A DNA stretch of 64,000 nucleotides from Rhodococcus jostii RHA1 (GCF_000014565.1 NC_008268.1:1860001-1924000), one strand, 5' to 3'. Positions 32,034 to 41,863 are shown, counted from the first letter of the stretch. The notes: generated by a model from the letters alone, not told the origin. Numbers and translations: made by a program.

Positions 32034-35000
32034 TTGAACACGAGTGCCACCGAGTCCGGCCTGTACGACAGGACGCTCGACAAGAGCAGCTGCGGCGTGG
32101 GCTTCATCACCCGCAAGGACGGCATTCAGACCCATGACGTCCTCATCAGGGGCCATGAGGCCCTGTGTGCTGTTCCTCACCGTGGTGGCATGTCGGCGGA
32201 GGGTGTCGGCGACGGCGCCGGTGTCTGCGTCGACCTGTCGGTGCCGTTCTTCCGCACCCTGACCGGTCAGGACGATCTCGAGGCCGGCCGGTTCGGTGTC
32301 GGCAACTTCTTCCTCCCCACCGACGTGGCATTCCACGGCGACGCGGAGGCCGTCATCGAGCGGGCTCTCGCCGACCAGGGTTTCCACGTGCTGCTCGAGC
32401 GTGACGTGCCCGTCGACGCGACCGTGCTCCGGCCCGCCGCGATCCGGCACCAGCTGCCGATCCGGCAGTGGGTGTTCACCGCGCCCGACGCGTGCGCCGA
32501 CGAGACCGAGTTCGACCGTCGCATCCACGACGCCCTGCTCGCGATCGAGGCCGTCGCGTACACCCAGCCCGATCTGGCCGGGCTGTACCCGCTGTCGCTG
32601 AGCGCCCGCACCCAGGTGCTCAAGGGCCGCCTCAATTCGAACGAGGTGATGCCCTACTTCCAGGACCTCGTCGACCCGGCGCACGCCATCCACACCCTGT
32701 ACTTCCACACCCGGTTCTCGACGAACACCGACCCGCATCCGACGATGGCGCAGCCGTTCCGTCTGATGGCGCACAACGGCGAGCTCAACACGGACAAGAA
32801 GAATCGCCTGTCCGAGACGGCGCTCGCTCGTGCCCGGAACCGGGAGATCGTCCGCCCGCACGGCCAGTCGGACAGTTGCCGCCTCGACCAGACGCTGCAG
32901 AGCCGGGTGGTGGAGGACGGTCTCGACCTGGTGACCGCGGTGGTGTCGATGATGCCGCCGGCGTGGGAGAACGACTCCACCCTGTCGCCCGAGGTCCGGG
33001 CGATGCTCGAGTACTTCTCGCTGTACGAGGAGAAGAACGACGGCCCGGCCGCGCTGATCTTCGGCGACGGCACCGTCGTCGGCGCGCGGCTCGACCGGCT
33101 CGGGCTGCGTCCGCTGCGCTCGGTGGAGACGGACGAGTACCTGTGCGTCACGTCCGAGGCCGGGCAGATCGACTTCGACCCCGAGACCGTTGTGCACCGC
33201 GGACGCATCGAGGCCGGCGGCATGCTGTACTTCGACCACCGCGAGGGCCGCTCGTACTCCACCGACGAGGCACTCGAGCTGCTCGCCTCCCGGAACGACT
33301 ACCCGACGCTCGTCGCGGAGGCCCGCCGGACCATCGAGGCGCTGCCCGAGGTCGAGGCCGAGCCGGGACCGCTGCGGTACAACGGCGACCTCGAGCGCAC
33401 CCAGCGCTACGTCGCGTACTCGCACAACCAGGAAAGCTTCAAATTCATGATGGACCCGATGCTCGCGTCGGGTCAGGAGAAGATCTCCGCGATGGGCTAC
33501 GGCAACGCCATCAACGCGCTCTCCGATCAGGAAGGCGGGGTGGCCAAGTACTTCTCGCAGCGTTTCGCCCAGGTCACGAACCCTTCGCTCGACAGCATCC
33601 GTGAGGCCGACGGCATGACGCTGCGTGTCGCGCTCGGCGCCAAGCCGAACAGCGGGGCGCAGTCTGCGCCGCAGATCGTGGTGCCGTCGCCGATCCTCAC
33701 CCACATGGACATGCTGCGGATCCGCAAGCAGTCCGAGACCCCGGTGCAGCGTTTCCCGATGCTGTACACCCCCGTCCACGGTGACTCCGCCGCCAACGCG
33801 GCTGCGCTCGAGGCCGCGGTCGACGGGCTCTGCGACGAGGTGGAGGCGTTCGCCCGCGAGCAGGGCGGCATCGCGATCGTCACCGACCGTCACGTGGCCA
33901 CCGACCGCGCCGCGCTGCCGATGATCGTGGCGATCTCCGCTGTCAACCAGCGGCTGATCGAGGAGGGCCTGCGCCTGCGGGTGTCCGTCGTCGCCGAGAG
34001 CGGTCAGATCTCGTCGTCGCACCACGTGGCCGCGGCCCTCGGTTTCGGCGCCGCCGCGATCTACCCGCTCGCCGTCCGTCTGCGCGCCGAGGAGAAGTTC
34101 GCCGACGAGGCGGATGTGGCGTTCAAGCGGTTCGCGAAGGCCGCGGAGAAGTCGCTGATGAAGACGATGGGCCGGGTCGGCCTGTGCACCGCCGAAAGCT
34201 ACATCGGCGGCGAATTCTTCGAACCCAACTACCTCGACACCGACGACCGGGTGCTGCGCCGCTACTTCGCGAACGTGAAGACGCCGGTGGGTGGTGTCGG
34301 GTTCGCCGTCATCGCGCAGGCCGTCGCCGACTGGCACCAGCGCGCCCTGACGGTCACCGGGGAGAAGGACGTCCCGCTGCTCGGCCTGTTCAAGGAGCGC
34401 GCGGAGGGCGCGGGTCACTCGTACGGCACGGCGGCCGTGCGCGGCTTCGTCGACCTCACCGAGGAGCCCATCTCGTTCGACACGGCGGGCACGCAGGACC
34501 ACACGGAATCGCTGCGACTGCTGCCGCTGAACCGGCTCGAGGACGCGTTCGGTCTCGACGACGACGCCTACCGCAACGCCGGCTTCCAGAAGCTGACACC
34601 CGAGGCGATCGACTGCTTCGAGATCACCCCCGGCTACCGCGCCTTCGCGCGGACGATGGCCGAGGAGCGCACCCGTCGTCCGGCAGCGCTGCGCGACGTG
34701 CTGGATCTGCCTGCCGACGTCACGTTCCTCACCACGGCAGCCGAGTTCCGCAAGCAGATGGGCCGCTTCTCCCGCAAGGGCAACAACAGCTTCGCGGTGC
34801 GCGGGCTCGAATCCGAGGCCATCGGCGAGGACCGGTTCCGGCTGCGGCTCACCGGCCCCCACGCGGGCGAGTCCCGTGTGCTCGCGGCGCTCGGCGAATC
34901 GCTGGTCATGCGGTTCGGCGACGACCTCCTCGACCACAGCGTGGACGGCGACGCCCTTGTGGTGAGCACGTCCGGTGAGGCGCTGCGATGTCTGTCGCTG

Positions 35001-37526
35001 CTGCGCACCGCTCCGGCGAGCGTGCCGATCGGTCAGGTGCAGAAGGCCAGCGAGATCACCCCGTTCCTCACGTCCGGCGCCATGAGCCACGGTGCGTTGA
35101 ACTCCAACGCGCACGAGGCCGTCGCGCACGGCACCAACATGGTCGGCGGTATGTCGAACAGCGGTGAGGGCGGCGAGCACATCTCGCGCTACGGCACCAT
35201 CCGCGGTTCCCGGATCAAGCAGTTCGCGTCCGGCCGTTTCGGTGTGTGGGCGGGCTACCTGGCCGACCCGATGCTCGAGGAACTCGAGATCAAGATCGCG
35301 CAGGGCGCCAAGCCCGGCGAGGGCGGGCAGCTGCCCGCACCCAAGGTGACCGTCGAGATCGCGGCAGCGCGTGGCGGCACTCCCGGCGTCGAACTCGTCT
35401 CTCCCCCACCGCATCACGACACGTACTCCATCGAGGACCTCGCGCAGCTCATCCACGACTGCAAGGCGGCGCGGGTCCGCGTCATCGTCAAGCTCGTGTC
35501 CTCGGAGGGCATCGGCACCATCGCGGTGGGTGTCGCGAAGGCCGGCGCCGACGTCATCAACGTCGCGGGCAACACCGGCGGTACCGGTGCCGCCGCGGTG
35601 ACCAGCCTCAAGTACGCCGGACGTTCGGCGGAGATCGGTGTCGCCGAGGTCCATCAGGCGTTGTGCGCCAACGGGTTGCGGCAGAAGGTGCTGCTCCGGT
35701 GCTCCGGGGCGCACCAGACGGCGAGCGACGTCGTGAAGTCGGCGCTGCTCGGCGCCGACAGCTTCGAGTTCGGCACCACCGCGCTGATGATGCTCAAGTG
35801 CGTCATGGCCAAGAACTGCAACATCAAGTGCCCCGCCGGTCTGACCACCAACCCCGAACTGTTCGACGGTGATCCGCGGGCGATGGCGCAGTACCTGCTG
35901 AACATCGCGCACGAGACCCGCGAGGTGCTGGCCGAGCTGGGGATGTCCTCGCTGCGCGAGGCCCGGGGCCGCTCCGATCTGTTGCAGCTCCTCGACCACC
36001 CGTCGAGCGTCGGCCAGCTCGACCTGCGTGCGATGCTCGCCGTGGTCGAGGAAGTGACCATCGGCGATCCGGTGTACCTGGAGAAGGACTACACCCTCGA
36101 CGACGGCTGGCTCGTGCAGCTGCGCGCCGCGCTGGTCGAGCAGGGCGAGGCCACGGTCGAGCTCGGCGACGGGGTGCACCTGAGCAACCGCAACAAGAGC
36201 GTCGGCGCCCAGCTGGCGGTCGACATCGAGCGGATGCTGAACCACGAGCTCACCGATGTCGAACTGCCCGCCGTGCTCCGCGACGAGCGCGGCCGCGGCT
36301 ACCTGCGCGACGGCAGCGTCCGGATCGCCACGTCCGGGTCCGCGGGCCTGTCGTACGGTGCGTTCTGCAACGACGGCATGACCCTCGTCCACACCGGCAC
36401 CGCCAACGACGGCGTCGGCAAGGGCGCCAACGGCGGCAGCATCGTCGTGCGCTCGCCCGGTGGCGGCTCCGACCGGCACGGCGGCAATGTGCTGATCGGC
36501 AACTTCGCACTGTTCGGCGCCACCGGTGGACGCACGTTCGTGGAGGGTCAGGCGGGCGACCGCTTCGCCGTACGCAATTCGGGTGCCACCGCGGTGGTCG
36601 AGGGTGTCGGCGACTTCGCCTGCGAGTACATGACCAACGGCGCCGTCCTCAACCTCGGCAGCTTCGGCAAGGGCGTCGGCAACGGGATGAGCGGTGGCTT
36701 CGTCTACCAGTACGACCCCGAGGGCAAGCTGCCCGGCAAGGCCAGCGCGGACTCGATCCTGCTCGGCTCCATCACCGGCGACGACGAGCACGCGGCGCTG
36801 CACCGTCAGGCCGTGCACGTGCTGCTCGGGTGGCACCTCGAGGCCACCGGCTCCGCCAAGGCGGCCTGGTTGCTCGAGAACTGGGAGACCGAACAGCACC
36901 ACTTCGTGTACGGCATGCCGCGCGCACTGCTGCAGTACCAGGACAGCGACGAGATCCTGAAGGCCAAGCCCCGCAAGGAGCTCGCCGACGAACTCGCCGC
37001 CGCACTGGTCGCGCACCAGGTGCGCAAGTTCAAGCTGGACTACCGGGACGGTCACGCGGTGCTGGACGGCGCCGTGCCCGGCTACGGCGAGGCCGACACC
37101 GAAGCCATGTTCGCGCTGCTGAACAACTACACCGTGCTGAACGCGGCGCAGGAGATGGCGCTGTCCAAGCTGCCGGGTGTCGCGGATCCGTCCGATCCGG
37201 CGGTCGACAAGGCCGTCCGCAACCTGCTGCTCACCGAGGACTTCTTCCTCATGCAGCGGTTGCAGCGGTACGCGCGGGAAGCGTTGAAGGACTACAGCGA
37301 CGAGGACCTGGCCGTGATGGTGGCGGCCAAGCGTCTCGCCGACTACAAGGATGCGCTGCGCCGCCGCAACGTCCGGTCCATCGACGCCCCCGGCACGTAC
37401 GGCTGGATCCTGCACCAGGACGCCAAGAACGTCGACAAGATCGGCCGGCTGCCCGGTTTCGAGGAGTTGTTCGCGCAGCACGCTCTCCCCGATCTCATCC
37501 CCACGAGAGACGTGGTCCCCTCATGA
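32034..37526 (+). CDS. gltB: Glutamate synthase large subunit, unusual long form
   Basis: 1830 residues versus about 1500 for ordinary GltB. TTG start with AGGAGA upstream; a 19-residue propeptide precedes the Ntn nucleophile Cys20 (SSCGVGF). Domains: glutaminase (about 20-430, HNGELN and HGQSDSCRLDQ), central domain (about 440-800, FAQVTNPSLDSIRE), a roughly 100-residue insertion (about 905-1000) absent from standard GltB, FMN/2-oxoglutarate barrel (about 1010-1400, MSHGALNSNAHE, GEGGQLPAPKVT), GXGXG domain (about 1430-1560) and a C-terminal extension of about 195 residues. The iron-sulfur cysteines are Cys1256, Cys1262 and Cys1266, one residue tighter than the usual Cx5Cx4C. No gltD is adjacent; the next genes are a diflavin reductase (ATGA overlap) and a flavodoxin. 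Ammonia transfer from glutamine to 2-oxoglutarate is expected. Confidence 0.92.
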   Translation: MNTSATESGLYDRTLDKSSCGVGFITRKDGIQTHDVLIRGHEALCAVPHRGGMSAEGVGDGAGVCVDLSVPFFRTLTGQDDLEAGRFGVGNFFLPTDVAFHGDAEAVIERALADQGFHVLLERDVPVDATVLRPAAIRHQLPIRQWVFTAPDACADETEFDRRIHDALLAIEAVAYTQPDLAGLYPLSLSARTQVLKGRLNSNEVMPYFQDLVDPAHAIHTLYFHTRFSTNTDPHPTMAQPFRLMAHNGELNTDKKNRLSETALARARNREIVRPHGQSDSCRLDQTLQSRVVEDGLDLVTAVVSMMPPAWENDSTLSPEVRAMLEYFSLYEEKNDGPAALIFGDGTVVGARLDRLGLRPLRSVETDEYLCVTSEAGQIDFDPETVVHRGRIEAGGMLYFDHREGRSYSTDEALELLASRNDYPTLVAEARRTIEALPEVEAEPGPLRYNGDLERTQRYVAYSHNQESFKFMMDPMLASGQEKISAMGYGNAINALSDQEGGVAKYFSQRFAQVTNPSLDSIREADGMTLRVALGAKPNSGAQSAPQIVVPSPILTHMDMLRIRKQSETPVQRFPMLYTPVHGDSAANAAALEAAVDGLCDEVEAFAREQGGIAIVTDRHVATDRAALPMIVAISAVNQRLIEEGLRLRVSVVAESGQISSSHHVAAALGFGAAAIYPLAVRLRAEEKFADEADVAFKRFAKAAEKSLMKTMGRVGLCTAESYIGGEFFEPNYLDTDDRVLRRYFANVKTPVGGVGFAVIAQAVADWHQRALTVTGEKDVPLLGLFKERAEGAGHSYGTAAVRGFVDLTEEPISFDTAGTQDHTESLRLLPLNRLEDAFGLDDDAYRNAGFQKLTPEAIDCFEITPGYRAFARTMAEERTRRPAALRDVLDLPADVTFLTTAAEFRKQMGRFSRKGNNSFAVRGLESEAIGEDRFRLRLTGPHAGESRVLAALGESLVMRFGDDLLDHSVDGDALVVSTSGEALRCLSLLRTAPASVPIGQVQKASEITPFLTSGAMSHGALNSNAHEAVAHGTNMVGGMSNSGEGGEHISRYGTIRGSRIKQFASGRFGVWAGYLADPMLEELEIKIAQGAKPGEGGQLPAPKVTVEIAAARGGTPGVELVSPPPHHDTYSIEDLAQLIHDCKAARVRVIVKLVSSEGIGTIAVGVAKAGADVINVAGNTGGTGAAAVTSLKYAGRSAEIGVAEVHQALCANGLRQKVLLRCSGAHQTASDVVKSALLGADSFEFGTTALMMLKCVMAKNCNIKCPAGLTTNPELFDGDPRAMAQYLLNIAHETREVLAELGMSSLREARGRSDLLQLLDHPSSVGQLDLRAMLAVVEEVTIGDPVYLEKDYTLDDGWLVQLRAALVEQGEATVELGDGVHLSNRNKSVGAQLAVDIERMLNHELTDVELPAVLRDERGRGYLRDGSVRIATSGSAGLSYGAFCNDGMTLVHTGTANDGVGKGANGGSIVVRSPGGGSDRHGGNVLIGNFALFGATGGRTFVEGQAGDRFAVRNSGATAVVEGVGDFACEYMTNGAVLNLGSFGKGVGNGMSGGFVYQYDPEGKLPGKASADSILLGSITGDDEHAALHRQAVHVLLGWHLEATGSAKAAWLLENWETEQHHFVYGMPRALLQYQDSDEILKAKPRKELADELAAALVAHQVRKFKLDYRDGHAVLDGAVPGYGEADTEAMFALLNNYTVLNAAQEMALSKLPGVADPSDPAVDKAVRNLLLTEDFFLMQRLQRYAREALKDYSDEDLAVMVAAKRLADYKDALRRRNVRSIDAPGTYGWILHQDAKNVDKIGRLPGFEELFAQHALPDLIPTRDVVPS

Positions 37527-39292
37527 AGATGCCCTACATCCCCCAGGACGCCCCGTTCAGCGAGGACCAGCGCGTGTGGCTCACCGGCTTCCTCGCCGGC
37601 ATGAGCTCGCGCCTCGTCGTCGGCGGCTCCGACGCGCCCGCCGCGGCGGCCGGTGGGCAGTTGCCCGCCATGCACGTGCTGTACGGCAGCCAGACCGGGA
37701 ACGCGGAGGGTGTCGCGGAAGACGCTGCGGCCGCGGCCCGTTCGCAGGGCTTCGCGCCGGTCGTGAGCGCGCTCGACGACGTCGACACGGACGCCCTCGC
37801 CGCCATGCAACGCGTCCTGGTCGTCACCTCCACCTACGGTGAGGGTGAGATGCCCGACAACGCCGAACTGTTCTGGCAGGCGCTGGCCGCGGAGACCGCG
37901 CCGCGACTGGAGAACACCGACTTCGCCGTCCTCGCGCTCGGCGACACCGGCTACGACGGGTACTGCCAGGCCGGCAAGATGATCGACACCAGGCTCGAGC
38001 AGCTCGGTGCCCGCCGCGTCACTCCGCGCGTCGACTGCGACGTCGACTACGAGGACACTGCCGCCGCGTGGGTCGCCGACACCCTCCCCCTGTTCGCGGC
38101 CGTCGAGGGCATTCGCGGCGAGTCCCCCGTCGCCGATGTCGCCGAGCCCGAGACGAAGCCGGCCCGGAAGCGGTCGCAGTGGAACCGCAAGAACCCTTAC
38201 GCGTCCACGCTCTCCGTGAACCGGCGGCTGTCGAGCGAGACGTCCGCGAAGGAGATCCGGCACTACGAGTTCGCGCTCGCCGACAGCGGTCTCGAGTACG
38301 AGGCCGGTGACGCGCTCGGTGTGATGCCGATCAACGATCCCGCGCTCGTCGACGCTCTGGTGTCCCGGCTGGGCATCCCGGCGGACGCCGCCGTCACCGG
38401 GAAGGAGCGGCCGTTCAGCGACCTCCTGCTGCACGGGTACGAGATCTCCACGCCGAGCCACGAATTCATCGACGAGATCGAGAAGCGGGCGGGCGACGAA
38501 GAACTGAGCCACGTGCTGCGGCACGGCGACAAGGAAGCCCTCGACGCCTGGTTGTGGGGCAAGGACGTGCTCGACCTGCTGCTCCTCGAACCGTCGGTGA
38601 CCCTGACCGCGGACGAGTTCGTCGGGTTGCTGAAGCCGTTGCAGCACAGGGCGTATTCCATCTCGTCCAGCCCGCTCGCCAACCCCGGCAGCGTGCACCT
38701 GACCGTCGCCAGCGTCCGCCACAGCTCGGCCGGACGCGACCGCGGCGGCGTGTGCTCCACGTTCCTCGCCGATCGGATCGCCGAGGGCGGCAGCGGTGGA
38801 ATCTTCGTGTCGAAGAACAAGTCGTTCCGCGTCCCCGCGAACGACGACGCACCGATGATCATGGTCGGCCCCGGCACCGGCATCGCGCCGTTCCGCGCGT
38901 TCCTGCAGGAACGGCAGGCGCGGGGCGCGTCGGGACGCAACTGGCTGTTCTTCGGCGACCAGCACCGCGCGTCGGACTACATCTACGAGGACGAGATCGG
39001 CGCGATGAGCGACAGCGGTCTCCTCACCCGACTCGACCTCGCCTTCTCCCGCGACCAGGCGGAGAAGATCTACGTGCAGAACCGGATGGTCGAGAACGGC
39101 GCGGAGTTGTTCGCCTGGCTCGAGGACGGCGGCCACTTCTACGTCTGTGGCGACGCCACCCGGATGGCGAAGGACGTCGACCGGGCCCTGCACGAGGTCA
39201 TCGCCACCCATGGCACCCTTTCCACCGAGCAGGCCGCCGACTACGTGACCAAGCTCAAGAAGGAAAAGCGCTACCTGCGCGACGTGTACTGA
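37523..39292 (+). CDS. NADPH diflavin reductase, CysJ-like
   Basis: 589 residues. After an N-terminal segment (PFSEDQRVWLTGFLAG) comes a flavodoxin domain (about 49-190, LYGSQTGNAEGVAED; TSTYGEGEMPDNA), then a CysJ/P450-reductase-type FAD domain (RAYSISSSP, GGVCSTFL) and an NADPH domain (VGPGTGIAPFRAFLQER, FYVCGDATRMAKDV) ending in RDVY as in CysJ. It would carry electrons from NADPH through FAD to FMN. The start overlaps the gltB stop (ATGA) so the two are translationally coupled. There is no sulfite reductase hemoprotein here. I infer that it replaces GltD as electron donor to the glutamate synthase, directly or via the flavodoxin. Confidence 0.88.
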   Translation: MKMPYIPQDAPFSEDQRVWLTGFLAGMSSRLVVGGSDAPAAAAGGQLPAMHVLYGSQTGNAEGVAEDAAAAARSQGFAPVVSALDDVDTDALAAMQRVLVVTSTYGEGEMPDNAELFWQALAAETAPRLENTDFAVLALGDTGYDGYCQAGKMIDTRLEQLGARRVTPRVDCDVDYEDTAAAWVADTLPLFAAVEGIRGESPVADVAEPETKPARKRSQWNRKNPYASTLSVNRRLSSETSAKEIRHYEFALADSGLEYEAGDALGVMPINDPALVDALVSRLGIPADAAVTGKERPFSDLLLHGYEISTPSHEFIDEIEKRAGDEELSHVLRHGDKEALDAWLWGKDVLDLLLLEPSVTLTADEFVGLLKPLQHRAYSISSSPLANPGSVHLTVASVRHSSAGRDRGGVCSTFLADRIAEGGSGGIFVSKNKSFRVPANDDAPMIMVGPGTGIAPFRAFLQERQARGASGRNWLFFGDQHRASDYIYEDEIGAMSDSGLLTRLDLAFSRDQAEKIYVQNRMVENGAELFAWLEDGGHFYVCGDATRMAKDVDRALHEVIATHGTLSTEQAADYVTKLKKEKRYLRDVY

Positions 39293-39326
39293 CCACGTCG
39301 GCAGCAACTCACGAGGAGCAAGAACA

Positions 39327-39776
39327 ATGGCAGTGGTGATTCTGTACGGCAGCGAGGGCGGGACCTCCGAACTGGTGGCCGACAACATCGCCGACGTGCT
39401 CGGCGACTACGGCGACACGTCCCTGTACGACATGATGGAGTTCGACGCGGGCGATCTCGACCCCGAGAATTTCCACGTCATCGTGTGCTCCACCTACGGT
39501 GAGGGCGAGCTGCCCACCGGCGCGGAACCCTTCTTCGAGGGTCTCGAGGAAGACGAACCCGATCTCACCGGTTTGCAGTTCGCGCTGTTCGGCCTCGGCG
39601 ACAAGGTGTACGAGGAGACCTACAACCGCGGCGGCGAGATCATCGCGGAGAAGCTCGTCTCCCTCGGCGCGGTCCAGGTGGGCGAACACGGCAGGCACGA
39701 CGGGTCCAGCTCGATCCGCCCGAAGGATCAGGCCGAGGAGTGGGCCAAGAACATCGGCGAGGAATTCCTCGGATAG
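39327..39776 (+). CDS. Flavodoxin (MioC-like)
   Basis: A 149-residue flavodoxin domain: FMN phosphate loop LYGSEGGTSELVA at the N-terminus, the STYGEGELPTGAEPF loop and the FGLGDKVYEETYN loop. It is 34 bases after the diflavin reductase with AGGAG upstream, so is in the same operon. Its domain resembles the flavodoxin part of the reductase next door, so it may have arisen by duplication and may shuttle electrons to the glutamate synthase. It ends five bases before the convergent PaaX-like gene. Confidence 0.86.
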   Translation: MAVVILYGSEGGTSELVADNIADVLGDYGDTSLYDMMEFDAGDLDPENFHVIVCSTYGEGELPTGAEPFFEGLEEDEPDLTGLQFALFGLGDKVYEETYNRGGEIIAEKLVSLGAVQVGEHGRHDGSSSIRPKDQAEEWAKNIGEEFLG

Positions 39777-39780
39777 CACC

Positions 39781-40644
39781 TCACACCGGGAGCCGCGACT
39801 GCACGCTCCGCACCCAGTCGCGGCTCCCGTCGAGGTAGCGGTCCCGTGCCGACGCGAACAGGCGGACGCTGTCGGCGCCGGGCCAGTCCTCGGGCAGCAT
39901 GCCGGCGGGCAGGCCCGGGTCGATGTAGGGGATGATGCGCCATTCGTCGAGCAGCGGGACGAACCGGACGAACGCTTCGCGCGGCGACACCTCCTCTGCG
40001 GCAGACAGAGCGACCCGGTGGCGGTCCAGGAAGTCGCGGTGCCGCGCGGCGATGCCGTCCAGATCCCACCACCGCGTCGCCGCGTCCCCCATCGAATCGG
40101 GGACGAACACCGATGTGGACACGAAGGTGGTCACGTACTCTGACAGGCCCAGCGCGTCGACGATGTCCTGGACCTCGCGGGCGAGGTACTCGGGGGCGAT
40201 CCACAGGCCGGGCGACACGGTTCCGCAGCCGATCCAGCCGAGTCGCCTGCGCAACTGGTGCCGCACCGCCCGTTGCGATTCGGGGATGGTGAACGAGATC
40301 AGCCGCCAGGGATCGGTTTCCGACATCTGACGGAAGCCGAAGATCCGAGGATCGCCGCGTCTGAACATCGCCTCGGCCTGCTCGGTCACCTCGTACCCGC
40401 TCCGCCCGTCGCGGGTCAGCGGCCGCAGCACCCCCTTCTTCTTCAGGCGGGCCACTGCGATGCGCGTCGATTCGGAGGGGATACCGACGGCCTGCATCAA
40501 TTCCACGAAGTCGGCGATCGCCACCCACCCGCCGAGGTCGCGCACGTACGCGCCGAGGACGGTGCGGATCAGGGACGTCGCGCTGCCGGGCCGCGAATCG
40601 AAGTCGTCGAGGACGGCGCTCGCCGGTTCAGTCGGTGAGTTCAT
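39781..40644 (-). CDS. PaaX-family transcriptional regulator
   Basis: A 287-residue PaaX-type repressor. The N-terminal winged helix (LIRTVLGAYVRDLGGWVAIADFV, here in two parts, and ESTRIAVARLKKKGVLRPL) is followed by the central domain (WRLISFTIPESQRAVRHQLRRRLGWIG, read as WRLISFTIPESQR) and a C-terminal domain. PaaX represses phenylacetate genes; here it is the last gene of the kynAU operon, its ATG lying 17 bases inside kynU. It probably senses a kynurenine, anthranilate or a CoA ester derived from it and controls the operon. No operator was recognised. Confidence 0.85.
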   Translation of the reverse strand: MNSPTEPASAVLDDFDSRPGSATSLIRTVLGAYVRDLGGWVAIADFVELMQAVGIPSESTRIAVARLKKKGVLRPLTRDGRSGYEVTEQAEAMFRRGDPRIFGFRQMSETDPWRLISFTIPESQRAVRHQLRRRLGWIGCGTVSPGLWIAPEYLAREVQDIVDALGLSEYVTTFVSTSVFVPDSMGDAATRWWDLDGIAARHRDFLDRHRVALSAAEEVSPREAFVRFVPLLDEWRIIPYIDPGLPAGMLPEDWPGADSVRLFASARDRYLDGSRDWVRSVQSRLPV

Positions 40645-41863
40645 CACGGATCGCGAGTATCCCGGCGAACACCTCACCGAAGCTGGTACTCAGCGGGCTC
40701 AGGCCGAGCCGCAGCCCCTGCGGGGCCCGGAAGTCGGGGATGACGCCCTTCGTCCACAGTCGCTCGACGACGGTCTGGAACCGCGGGTGGTCGATGATGA
40801 CGTGACCACCCCGTTCGGCGGAGTCCTCCGGCGACCCGATCTCCACGCCTAAGGGAATCAGCACCTCGCGCACGAGGTCGAGTGCGTACTCGGTGAGCGC
40901 GATCGACTTGGCGCGCACGGCGTCCATGCCGACCTCGTCGAGGAGTGCGAGGGTGTCCTGCAGCGCGATCATGCCGAGGACCGACGGCGTTCCGCTGATC
41001 ACCCGCCGGATGCCGGGCGCCGGTCGGTAGCCCTGCTCCATCGCGAACGGGTTGTCGCGGCCCATCCAGCCCCAGATCGGCTGTACGAAGTCCTGCTGAT
41101 GGTCGGCGCGAACGTAGGCGAACGCCGGTGAGCCCGGACCGCCGTTCAGATACTTGTACGTGCACCCGACCGCCAGATCGACACCCCACGTGTCGAGTTC
41201 GAGGGGAACCGAGCCGACGGAGTGACACAGGTCGAGCAGCAGGAGCGCACCGGCGTCGTGTGTCACGCGCGCGGCGCCGGCGGCGTCGACCAGGTAGCCC
41301 GAGCGGTAGGCGACGTGACTGAGCACGACGAGCGCGGTGCGTTCGGAGACCACGGACGTCAGGTCGTCGACGGTGACGCCGCCCCGGGTATCGGATTCGA
41401 TCCACCGGAGCGTGAGCCCGAGTTCTCCGGCCACGGCCTCGAGCACGTAGCGGTCCGTCGGAAAGTTGTCGCGGTCCACGACGATCTCGGTGCGGTCCGG
41501 CCGCAACGCGAGCGCACCTCGCGCGAGTTTGTACAGCAGAACCGTCGTCGAGTCGCCGATGGTGGTCTGCCCGGCGGCCGCGCCGAGCGACACCCTCGCG
41601 AGGGTGTCGCCGATCGTGATCGGCAGGTCGTACCACTCCTCGTCCCACCCGCGGATGAGCCGGCCGCCCCACGACTGGGTGACGAAGGCGTTGATCCGCT
41701 CGGCACTCGCCTTGGTGGGCCGGCCGAGCGAGTTGCCGTCGAGGTAGGCGGGCACCGAGGGGTCGTCGGCGCCGATGAACAGGTCGCGGTACGGGCGCAG
41801 CGGGTCCGCGGCGTCGAGTTCGGCGGCGCGGGCGGCCGGCACATCGGTCGAGGTGGTCATCAT
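40628..41863 (-). CDS. kynU: Kynureninase
   Basis: A 411-residue PLP enzyme of typical kynureninase length: converts kynurenine to anthranilate and alanine in tryptophan catabolism. The N-terminal PAYLDGNSLGR, the Asp-His-type LLLLDLCHSVGSVPLEL segment and the PLP lysine in GCTYKYLNGGPGSPAF are diagnostic. The first of two adjacent ATGs overlaps the kynA stop by four bases; the 3' end overlaps the regulator gene by 17. Confidence 0.95.
   Translation of the reverse strand: MMTTSTDVPAARAAELDAADPLRPYRDLFIGADDPSVPAYLDGNSLGRPTKASAERINAFVTQSWGGRLIRGWDEEWYDLPITIGDTLARVSLGAAAGQTTIGDSTTVLLYKLARGALALRPDRTEIVVDRDNFPTDRYVLEAVAGELGLTLRWIESDTRGGVTVDDLTSVVSERTALVVLSHVAYRSGYLVDAAGAARVTHDAGALLLLDLCHSVGSVPLELDTWGVDLAVGCTYKYLNGGPGSPAFAYVRADHQQDFVQPIWGWMGRDNPFAMEQGYRPAPGIRRVISGTPSVLGMIALQDTLALLDEVGMDAVRAKSIALTEYALDLVREVLIPLGVEIGSPEDSAERGGHVIIDHPRFQTVVERLWTKGVIPDFRAPQGLRLGLSPLSTSFGEVFAGILAIRDELTD

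Noticed and set aside
31905..37481. A 1858-codon minus-strand open frame opposite gltB
   Set aside because: High-GC codon bias leaves the opposite frame open; the translation has no family similarity, and gltB is unmistakable.
37523..39292. Sulfite reductase flavoprotein in a sulfate-assimilation operon
   Set aside because: The sequence is CysJ-like, but there is no hemoprotein or other sulfate-assimilation gene nearby, and the ATG overlaps gltB; an electron donor role to GltB fits better.
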